Origin: a virus | DNA: 35,331 bases | Reading direction: 5' to 3' (one strand) | Virus record (IMG/VR): IMGVR_UViG_3300025767_000068 | Coordinates: 1-35,331 of that record | Shown: positions 11,201-17,700 of the stretch, piece after piece | Numbering within the stretch: the first letter of the stretch is position 1 | Layout of the letters: every line of letters begins with the position of its first letter | Position numbers and translations under genes: made by a program | Notes under the pieces: generated by a model | Seen by the model: only the letters and a program-made list of their open reading frames with translations | What the model was told of the DNA's origin: nothing | The model's database searches: none

Positions 11201-11201
11201 A
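2244..11201 (+). CDS. Giant virion (tail fibre/adhesion) protein, 2985 aa
   Basis: The N-terminus carries 'NDGTGDSIRESFRKVNENF', a motif I associate with virion proteins of marine T4-like phages and shared with the gene at 28629. Further segments: 'LESDPSPTLGGPLNA' (about 115); a pectate-lyase-like 'NIFVSSVGSDD' entry (393); beta-helix strands with 'VSLVGDEFRRV' (767); a degenerate 'RRTIGSLVDAIANDL...GG' module (917); 'VQGHGGFMCVLDPTGQ' (1060); 'GGLSEMVSMFTYY' (1238); 'STDQDGFFRVGRFFTVDQ' (1975); and Thr/Ser-rich beta repeats near 2740-2850. The last 130 residues start 'YADLAEMYSAD' and form a compact C-terminal domain with 'ALQGRVPVKV' and a C-x6-C pair. Composition is rich in Thr, Asn, Gly and Asp with few Cys, as in extracellular fibres. 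GGAG precedes the start. It is probably a host-contact fibre or baseplate-attached protein; exact position is unknown. Confidence 0.85.
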   Translation: MARQEVDIGIEGNDGTGDSIRESFRKVNENFQEIYAVVGKGGQITFTLLADTPDDLTPFKGDGVDAYLPMVSQDGTEIEVRKLGSDSDENAAAVDTISINVSEDGKLILKLNAISLESDPSPTLGGPLNAAGVAIANIGTTNTDVTNFNNVHGTSLTQDDLVIDKKFGDKNYIRRQDPGETINVPSEFTEATSYTKSIDSIQSLQINNLGYTGIALIPSHGLTRGSDGSAYVFNTAGTGLNWSRQDPATGNTISSTDVDSNGALIYSPIQNGDTIYVGILDANNLGFFVSASDAQLEDLTERNNRRYTLSTTDSAALSITDAGYDADLEGFFLSHQVMPRDAITRRQGDTMEGPLTLHDHPGDLAGAGTPNGLADLQAVSKLYVDSQSTESSANIFVSSVGSDDQSVAPPGKEGSSLAYAYKTIGAAARKAEQIQIASPFEPGPYMQDIFTSRVVSEGEAPTIELSQVTQTGFAVGGGLDSRGNAKTLVEANLNYIIAEVVAWKDAQITSKATTTVGTTTVNWTNRVVGDRALELDLRKGLTAALLDHVAGTLAQSLSVRVGVEFYNDEYTRSQSGLLKNVYAHLLERARTVTASVITNTPFTSLQTIYTQDIITYGSNQPDSDDAGSITANLAVQRDVVTSGVFTAPVARTGNRYELFFSNSVNGVTQGKVDQGDPKNRDLRVGKVIRGKTSGAIGKIIRYFPGNDNVNNPGSLDDLAELELLSAQEFTTGEQLEMGNIVNNRQITVRIETGQYFEDYPIKVPANVSLVGDEFRRVIIRPKAEVSQSPWATTYFYRDKTFDGLTGGNDSITGTGDPNLPTDGEAYINPLSGETDGYFGRHYLYNPNLTKNVDNGGALAITNTGQYNDAAVLIEKNKDFIIAENIAYLDYAKAQSNAGDANFSGYAGVVWSNSAKDRYRRTIGSLVDAIANDLRTGGSTNTLHIQGSIFFDGINYSNEATPRYQSIIAAGDVIQNVIINNAYNNSLYTAYKGADHPTQYINANLSGGASIAGNGNLVYDLFELLKWGNDSTPNDDWNPAKRSTQLDAFLMNDATILRNMTVQGHGGFMCVLDPTGQILTKSPYIQTGSSFSQSLNQQAFRGGMLVDAFCANTPIKVTAVQANGFELLVTADPGSGLSIRKPQTPAPFYINGIRYQVNDITDYNDGGLLAPTATLILDSTSGPVSDVDPDVTVGWDTVELPIPAGGYPVTLQTAGNRSQLGNDFTQVNDLAYGLVTINGGLSEMVSMFTYYCHTAYYAGNGGQIRSLNGSNANGVYGLVAQGSDPNEVPDDVVLKDDMMQSAKTFSAITVLELDQNVSVAAGDTIANAASTPSASGTSVFASVGKKLYLDSTSGSFTVGASIFVNNVDSGADITKVDTTGYTNIATQLSVHVYDLEHIPSNKGEIDYYHDDGVTPTNRIARYEVANIQKVNGILVDGYTIDNTEYTFTPVARTPNVNGVIGVNELGPVSETTEAVIVVSKANKDGGIYGVSIFGTERGDHYKIGDTFTIAGTQLGGTSPANNATVTVTEINRSAANIDSGIQTGSIRRMTISGSINSIAGYTPERDGQVYKLNFSTSNDQFDNDGLLADIPINKPVDIRNNQTHLFRDIESVGSLTIRPSTAVNFDDDPVDTYRSISFGVNNSAGALLEDDEALTGFDATYDYVGLLVDPTYIQTAGSTVNPSVSSTTLGNTQGDTTIAISVLTQLKDIWRLNNNFDTDAQFQSIPTDDTGRDFSITYELPKVISWRGKKHVICNYREVKIESGVHNVKTTFSEDHTYALVDLKEVSEVKLTLNEKASWDRDVFFNLAQRQVLVRQVGNTSANGKVKVKQVNEQVLDLYDWSGVAFNTTGALEISVDAGASYSTMTDLATGLVNIVPTLVQVKDTNVTGVATGISQPVTQGFNSPITLRAGLQDGAPAKITIQISTCRATGHDFLDIGTGSFNQTNYPNVILGFPAREADQANEINERNKGRVFFVSTDQDGFFRVGRFFTVDQGTGTVTFAASIALSDVDGIGFKRGVVVTEFSTDSAMSDNANDTVPVESAVRGYVNRRLGYDQQGVEVSNPLGPSVITQNGAKAFTGDQSMGQNNLVDLAPVDLLLTSGSTAVNKDYVDSRSEGVKKAKTLRDVEISTGDANQMLGLTGTYSLYLDANAGNAGAFVPGKVLTNSAATNNFGTVTGKYDFYDSGLGDVVVVYFTKGPDIASLTEYNLNIGAGTISGLKAGAPDVYSKASAGSGTTDGQSKYINGPFQEIINIGEEPFNTGTPVSDISFTTRRLVNDDDPSNVSLPDRPTAYFDMQINDEVIINDDVNPTAAIVQSKLNMKEADTFVTAAGDQIVISAQEVVQGFTYEVVLQGTTNFGALGAGASTPGTVFTATASNPNITGGGTVKRIQSNIVVKELVNTDTYTTNQAKLGLSAFDGANFKVTRGHVGLKDNGIPKSKLEQIAADTVLGNSTSAEANVAEVAFTTVVDEGQGIQHTDFATTQATGVMTRTLETAGSETYLVVNATTTGEASSFVKTNGAGVIDAQGYALNNNSVLTQIGAGASGVLTITSIQGGKSIQATGGDSTTSAYTTIFGNLNVGDLKDPDGTDPDSDPDIFDQSELHAAADAASITAGNAPAGTVTPFAASQWMYTNFIEAQNEKGGTSAGIAIGAYSGKTEAGKVAIVVSNGTTQKAITFGMFDSTGDNTEDTLAITPDDDNTTDIGGTNLRFKTGYFENMNVAASVTSAGITAGNIKVGETSDNEIDTTSGNLTIDSEGGTVTIDDILSVSGTASFSSTLTVTSTTTLNGDVNLGNATGDDIKINGKVNTDIIPKGATHDLGDGTNTFAKTFTRELTTGASGTTGTITGDWSLSSGSKLQSTYADLAEMYSADTEYEVGTVLVFGGDAEVTTTDAKGDHRVAGVVSAEPAFVMNQDCPGIATCIALQGRVPVKVIGKVQKGDMLVSSAIPGYAIVNNTPSVGTVIGKAVGTKEDDAKGIVEVVVGRV

Positions 11202-11356
11202 TGGCCGAAAGTAAAAGCACAAAAGGTAAAAGTTCTACAGATGAAAATGGAAAACGATTAACAGTAGTCGCCAATCGTGGACCAAGGTTACAAGTAAAAA
11301 TCAACGGTGATCCAAAAGATACAGCCGCTGAAGCACTTAAAAAAATTAGGCGATAA
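11201..11356 (+). CDS. Small basic hypothetical protein (51 aa)
   Basis: The start shares its A with the stop of the giant gene (TAATG), indicating coupled translation. The product begins 'MAESKSTKGKSS', with a flexible Ser/Lys-rich head, followed by 'RLTVVANRGPRLQVKINGD' (a probable beta hairpin) and a short basic helix ending 'ALKKIRR'. No family is recognised. The next gene's late promoter overlaps its stop codon. Support is positional and compositional; it could be a small fibre-associated or assembly protein. Confidence 0.55.
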   Translation: MAESKSTKGKSSTDENGKRLTVVANRGPRLQVKINGDPKDTAAEALKKIRR

Positions 11357-11359
11357 ATA
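11352..11359 (+). promoter_or_regulatory. Late promoter box (GATAAATA)
   Basis: GATAAATA starts 27 bases before the ATG at 11379 and overlaps the TAA of the preceding small gene. Confidence 0.65.
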
Positions 11360-11378
11360 TAGTAAATAGGATGACATA

Positions 11379-14300
11379 ATGGCCAACAGATTTCCACTAG
11401 TAGTAGACACAACAGCAGGTAACCAGTTTAGAGAATTACCAGATGGTGATAATCTACTACTTACAAACAGTAGCATTGTAAATGCTCTTGATATACAAGC
11501 ATTAGGAACAGTTACAGCATCGCAACTGGTCGTCAGCGGCACTGTATTTAGAAATGACTACAACGACTTACAGAATAAACCTACTATTCCAACTTCGATA
11601 TTACAGTTAGGAATAGGTGACGGTACAAACGGTCAGTTTCTAACAACAAACGGTGCTGGCACAATAAGTTTTCAAAACATTCCTTCACAAGATCCTACAC
11701 TAGGTGGTGAATTATCCGGAACAGCAAGTAATGCTACAATTAATGCAAACTCAATTGGTATTGCACATTTAGATGTAGATGACGGAACTATTGGTCAAGT
11801 TCTTGCTACAGACGGTTCAGGTAACTTACAGTTTATTGATATGACAGGTGGCGGCGGAGGTGGAGGCGGTGCTTCTAACTTCTTAGAGCTATCAGGGCAA
11901 ATTGGATTATCACAAATTGATGACGACTTTATTACTCCAGTAAAACTTAAAGACAACAGTCAAGTACCTACAGCAGGACAATACTTAACTGTATCCGCAG
12001 GCGGTGACTTTGAATATTTAGACATTCCTACAACTAACCCACAATGGAACGATGTACAAAACAAGCCAAACATTCCTGCAACACTTACTGATTTAGGTAT
12101 AGTTGAAGGTAGCGATGGCGATATTCTAAAAACAGACGGTGCAGGTAATTATACATTTACAGCATTTGGTAGTATTGAAAACATAGAATTTAGTGGTACA
12201 ACAATTAGAACTGTACCAGACAATAGCAATTTAAGTATTGATCCTAAAGGCAATGGCTATCTTAGTATAGTAGGCACTAACGCTGTTGTACTACCAGTAG
12301 GTGATACTTCACAAAGAACTCCAAACGTTGCAGGTGCTATGCGTTTGAACAGCCAACTAGGAATATTTGAAGGTTACGATGGTAGTAACTGGAACGGTTT
12401 AGGCGGTGTAAGATCAGTAGACGGACTAACATATGTTAGTGCTGAAACAACACCAGGCGCAAGTGACGATACAATTACTTTTGTTACTAATGGGCAAACA
12501 AGTGCAACACTTACAGAAACTAAACTAGAATTAAATCAAGCTGTTGGTGTAAAAATTAAAAGTACACAATCTGCTGTAGATTTTGAAACAGGCGCATTAA
12601 GTGTAGACGGCGGTGTAAGCATCAAAGGTAACTTAATTGTTAGTGGTGCTGTTACTGTAAACGAAGAATTTAACACAAGTGTTAAAGTTGATGGTACAAC
12701 ATTAAGTGCTACACAAACAAATCAGTTTTCAATAGCACCAGCAGAAATAAACTTCTTTAACACCTCAATGAAAGTAAGAATATTTGGCGCAAGTGCTGAC
12801 AATATTGATCAAGATCAAACAAACTTAGGTGTACAAGTAAGCAGAGTAGGATTTGGTACACCAGATGGAAGCGGCAATGAAGTTACATTTAGTTATCGTG
12901 TTGCACAAATGGATCAAGTTTCAGGTAAGATTAGTGCTGTTACAGCGGCGGCTGATATTACTATAGAGCCAGAAGAAATTACAGATTTTAACAATAATAA
13001 AAACATACAAGTAGTAGTAAGCAGAGCATCAAGTTCACATAACGTATTAATATATAGAAAAGTTGGTGCTGAAGTTGATTACACATTACACAGTGTTTTA
13101 GGACCAAAAGAACTTGGTGTATCTTTAAGCAACATTGTATTCACTGACTACTATGACTTTGATGTTACTCCTTGGAGCAAAAGAACTAATCAAGGATTAT
13201 TTAATGCAAATAGCGGACTAGTACATGTTCCATTAGTAGCGCCAGGCAGTCCAAAATTAGGTTGGGTTGATACTGAAATTACAAATGTCAATTCTGAAAC
13301 AAATACACTTACAGTAGCAAATCAATATTATGCAACAACAAGTACAATTGAAGTTGTTGTCGACGATACTGTAGCTGTACAAACAGCAATTGATGCGGCT
13401 AAAGCACAAAACAGAAACAGCCTAAGTTTAGAAAACAGAACTTACTTTATTAAAAGACTAGAACTACCATCTGGATTTACATTAAAGGGTAGCGGTGACC
13501 AAACAAGAATTATCAAACAGTATTGGTCAACAGAACAAGCAATTGGCGACAATGCTATTGTAAGACCTAAGTCAGGATACGCAAGTTACAGTAACATTAC
13601 AATTAGAGATTTACGTATAGACGGTAACGCACAGAATCAATACTTAGCAAGTGATACAACTAATGACTATTTAAACTATGCTGTATATTTGTATGGTAAC
13701 GATTTGTTATTTGAAAATATAGAATTAGATAATGTTGTAGGTGGCGGTATTTACGCATATGATTCAAGTATTACACAGAACCTTACTGTACTAAACAGTG
13801 AAATTACAGGCGGTGGATTAACTTACAGTTTTGACTGGTTTCCATTGTTTGCTGATGAATGTAGATCAGTTAAAATTGCTCACAACACATTTAGAGATTT
13901 TCCAGGGCCAGTACGTATTAGTGCTGTACAAAAAGGTATAGTATCTCCAAACATTGTTGATAACTGTGGTGAAGGTATTTTTGCATATGGTGCAACAAAG
14001 ATTGTACTAACACCAAACGTACTACTAGGACCTGCAGGTGAGTTTATTGCTAATCCAGATGTGTTGAATTCAGAATACGATAGTGTAAACATACTACTTG
14101 AAAGCGGCGTTGACTTTAATAGTCCACAGTACGTATACCAAGAAAATGGTGCGTTCTTTGACTTTACAGCAAACCAAGGACGTTTAACTGGTATAATTAA
14201 CGAGCTTACTAAAACAAACAATGTTGAAGAATTAAGCACAGATTATTCAGAAACACTAGGTGGTGATGACTACATTGCATTTACAAATGGCGGCGATGCT

Positions 14301-14723
14301 AATGGTGCGTTTGCATTCCGTATTGTAACATCAAGAGTTAGTGACTTACTTAGTAGAGCAAGTTATACACAACTAGTAAATGCTAATGCAAATTCGCAAG
14401 GACTAGTTTATAGAATTGTGGCAACAGAATATGTTCCACAAAAAACAATACAAGGAAACGGTAATCAGTTAGCAGGTAGTCATTATGAAGTACCTCTTAC
14501 TGACGTAAGCGGACTAAACTTAGAGGATGTAGTAAGGTTAGTCGGACACAGTACAACTCCACCCACAGGCGGAGTTGATGGAACGATAAAAACAATAAAT
14601 ACGATAAGCAATACTATTGGTATTGATTTTGGAAGTGCATTTGGTGATATTACTGTAGTAGGTAATGGTGGTCAACTAGCACTACAAAACAATTTCGTAG
14701 TAGCCAAAGGGAAAATTAACTAA
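11379..14723 (+). CDS. Tail fibre/tailspike-like protein with beta-helix domain, 1114 aa
   Basis: The N-terminus 'MANRFPLVVDTTAGNQFREL' is of a type I recall from structural genes of T4-like cyanophages. Two copies of an 'NDxQNKPxIPxxxxxLGI' motif occur near residues 62 and 222, followed by collagen-like or trimerisation-type segments. An eight-glycine run (about 157-164) looks like a flexible hinge. From about 660 ('VDDTVAVQTAIDAAKAQ...RTYFI', then 'LPSGFTLKGSG') to about 880 is the pattern of a pectate-lyase-like right-handed beta-helix, as in tailspikes that bind or cleave surface glycans; no catalytic residues can be assigned. It has AGGA before the start and its own late promoter. The stop overlaps the next start. 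A receptor- or polysaccharide-binding fibre is the best reading. Confidence 0.82.
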   Translation: MANRFPLVVDTTAGNQFRELPDGDNLLLTNSSIVNALDIQALGTVTASQLVVSGTVFRNDYNDLQNKPTIPTSILQLGIGDGTNGQFLTTNGAGTISFQNIPSQDPTLGGELSGTASNATINANSIGIAHLDVDDGTIGQVLATDGSGNLQFIDMTGGGGGGGGASNFLELSGQIGLSQIDDDFITPVKLKDNSQVPTAGQYLTVSAGGDFEYLDIPTTNPQWNDVQNKPNIPATLTDLGIVEGSDGDILKTDGAGNYTFTAFGSIENIEFSGTTIRTVPDNSNLSIDPKGNGYLSIVGTNAVVLPVGDTSQRTPNVAGAMRLNSQLGIFEGYDGSNWNGLGGVRSVDGLTYVSAETTPGASDDTITFVTNGQTSATLTETKLELNQAVGVKIKSTQSAVDFETGALSVDGGVSIKGNLIVSGAVTVNEEFNTSVKVDGTTLSATQTNQFSIAPAEINFFNTSMKVRIFGASADNIDQDQTNLGVQVSRVGFGTPDGSGNEVTFSYRVAQMDQVSGKISAVTAAADITIEPEEITDFNNNKNIQVVVSRASSSHNVLIYRKVGAEVDYTLHSVLGPKELGVSLSNIVFTDYYDFDVTPWSKRTNQGLFNANSGLVHVPLVAPGSPKLGWVDTEITNVNSETNTLTVANQYYATTSTIEVVVDDTVAVQTAIDAAKAQNRNSLSLENRTYFIKRLELPSGFTLKGSGDQTRIIKQYWSTEQAIGDNAIVRPKSGYASYSNITIRDLRIDGNAQNQYLASDTTNDYLNYAVYLYGNDLLFENIELDNVVGGGIYAYDSSITQNLTVLNSEITGGGLTYSFDWFPLFADECRSVKIAHNTFRDFPGPVRISAVQKGIVSPNIVDNCGEGIFAYGATKIVLTPNVLLGPAGEFIANPDVLNSEYDSVNILLESGVDFNSPQYVYQENGAFFDFTANQGRLTGIINELTKTNNVEELSTDYSETLGGDDYIAFTNGGDANGAFAFRIVTSRVSDLLSRASYTQLVNANANSQGLVYRIVATEYVPQKTIQGNGNQLAGSHYEVPLTDVSGLNLEDVVRLVGHSTTPPTGGVDGTIKTINTISNTIGIDFGSAFGDITVVGNGGQLALQNNFVVAKGKIN

Positions 14724-17700
14724 TGTCAAGTTTAAACAATATTAACAACAACGCTTCGGTTGTAAACGTAGGTAGAACTACTCCAGTTACACCCGGCGCA
14801 CAACCTGCATCAAACAGTATTCCTGTTGTAGTTGCTACAGACCAAACAGCGATACCAGTCGTTGAACAAAACAAAATACAATCAGAAGTTGCACTTTCAC
14901 TACTAGGTATACCTAGATCAGAAGTTGCACTAGGTATATTTGCTGACGTTAACACATACGATGTTAACCCAAGTGAGTGGTCCAGTGTTCCAGAAGATTA
15001 TTCCGAAGTTGGAAGTTCAGCAACACAGTACTCAGGTGTTGGAGGTCCGCAAGCATGGGGTATTTTACACTTACCTGAAGAGTCAGGTGCACAAGTTACA
15101 GCACCAGCAGACGAAACAGCAGTACTTACAAGTAAGAGATTTTTTAGATATCAACCAGGACGTGTTTCAGCAGCTACATTTGGTATTAAGAGTTCGTTTG
15201 CTTCAGGCAACGTAGTAGGTGCAGGACAAAGAGCTGCAACAAGAAACCCAGATGTTAAAAAGTATGGTATCTTTGATAAATTTGACGGATACTATTGGGA
15301 AACAAGAGACACAGGACAAGGCGATCAGTTTGCTGTTGTAAGACGTACACAATCTATTATCAGAAAGAACCCTTTGCAATTTGGTAATAGTGCAGGACAG
15401 CAATTAGAAGATCACGCACTAGGTGGTAAAGCACCATCTATTGCTGAAAGTAAATTTAACCAGTATCCTACAGCAACAAAATACTTGACAGAAAACAAAT
15501 TTGATTTAATTGATAAGAGTGTAATTAGTAACACAGCAGTTAAATGTCAAAGAGACTTAGGTTACTTCTTAGAATCTGTTGGTACAGATATTACACTAGG
15601 TACAAACTATGGTTCAACATTCCAAGGTTTAGCAGAGTCTAACTCAAACGAATATCCGTTACCAGTAAGTGTTACTACAGCAATTGATAATTCAGAAATA
15701 CAAGTTAAAGCACTAGCAGGTGTAGATGCTACAGCAGACGCACTTGTTGACACATGGTACAACAATTTAAGAGCTGTTGCTGTTGACGCAGGTACAAGAG
15801 TTGATTATGCAAGTGCAACGCAAGCAGAGCAAATTGCTTTCCTAAAGGCTGTTACATTTACAAATCCAACTAGTGGCGGTTCAGCAAGTAGAGAAGCTGT
15901 TAAAGACCAACTAGTTGCAAACAGAGATTTTATTGCGGCAGAGATTAATGCATGGGTAACAGATAACTATCCAAGTGCAAGTCATAACACAAACAAATGT
16001 ACACGTGATGTATTGTTTGTTCTAAACGCTGTAGCATACGATGTACTATATGGCGGAAACAGTGCTACATATGACGCAGGTAGGTTCTTCTTTTACGATG
16101 GTTTTAGTAAGAGTGATCAAACAGCAGACTACATTACACAAACAGTAGCGGCATACGGACGTTTAGTTGCAATTATTGATGACATTGTTAAAAACGTAAC
16201 TATTACTAAAACAACTGGTAACAGTGAAACACAAAGCACAGGCAACGGTGTAGCGGCACAAGCAGAAGCTGATGCGGCTGTAGCGTTTGCAACAATTATT
16301 AGAGATGTTATTGACGAAGGCGATATACTATTAAGTTTACCAGTAACAAGAACATTGCCAGATACATCATGGGGTGCAGCTTCAGCTACAGCGGCACAGA
16401 CTGCTATTACAGCAGCTACAAAAACTATTGTAGAAACAGTAGCACCTGTAACATTTACAGGCGATGATTTAAAATGTAAGAGAGATTTAGAATTTGCACT
16501 AGATGCTTATATCAACGATTTACGTTGGGGCGGCAACGGTCACATTATAGCAAATGCGGCAACTTACGACACAGCAATACTAACAGATGCAGAGCGTGAG
16601 GGCGAAACACATTACTTCTTTAGAAATAAGTTACGTGAAACACTAGCAAGCATTAACGAAACAGGCGCCAGAACAAAAATAGGCGACCTTGCTAAGTTTC
16701 AAATACAAGCGGTTACAGCAAACGGTGCTACACCATATCCGGCACAGCCAGGACCAGATGGAACTACAGGAGCAATTACAGATGCACAGATTGCTTCTGC
16801 AACATACGGGCAACGTAGTAAAGTAGAAACAATCTTTAGTGTGTACGCATTGTATTACGGTTACCTAATAAGTCAAAGTTTAAATTATGATGCAGTAACA
16901 GAATTGCCAGAGGGTGCTGTTGAAGCAGACTTTGAAAGAGTACTTAAATTTAAATGTATTAGAGACGTTAAGTATGTAATGAATGGTTACGGCAGTGACT
17001 TACAGTATGGCGGCAACGCAGCTACAACATACAACGCATTTAAATACTACAGCGACGGCGCATTAAAAGTTTACTCACAAACAAGTGGAGGAGTTGTTGC
17101 AGAGATTGCTAGACACCAATTCTTAAAAGACCTGCTTACATCAAATAGTTTAGTTAATGTTGAAAGAACAGATTCACAAGTTGTACAAATTAAGAGTTTA
17201 ACAACAAGGTTTGCTTTAACATCAACACAAAGAAATAAACTAATTACACTAACAGATACAATTATTAATAACTTTACAACTGAATACAATGGGTCTGTTG
17301 ATTACGGATCAGCAGGACAGTTTGGTGACTTAGTAATTTTACGTGATGGGTTAATTATGGTACATGCAGGTGTATACGATCCTACACTACTTAAGAAGCG
17401 TGTTAAAACACCAGCACAAATTGACACAACAAATAACACATTGACACTTGCAGAAGGAAGTGTTATAATAGGACAGTATGTAAACTACTATGGTGATTGT
17501 CCAGAACTTACAGATGGTAAAACATACTTTGTAAGTGAAGTACAAGGTCCTAAGGGTAATACAATTACACTAATGGATCCTGCGGTTGCTGACTTTGATC
17601 AGTTTGATGTAACACCAAGTAACAACACACCAATTACACTTACAGGTGCAGGAACTAATCACTTTATTGAAACACCAGTACCGTTTATTCATCCACTAGA

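Noticed and set aside
14594-14601. AATAAATA as a late promoter for the gene at 14723
   Set aside because: It lies about 130 bases before the start, far from the 26-32 seen elsewhere, and is explained by codons of the upstream gene.
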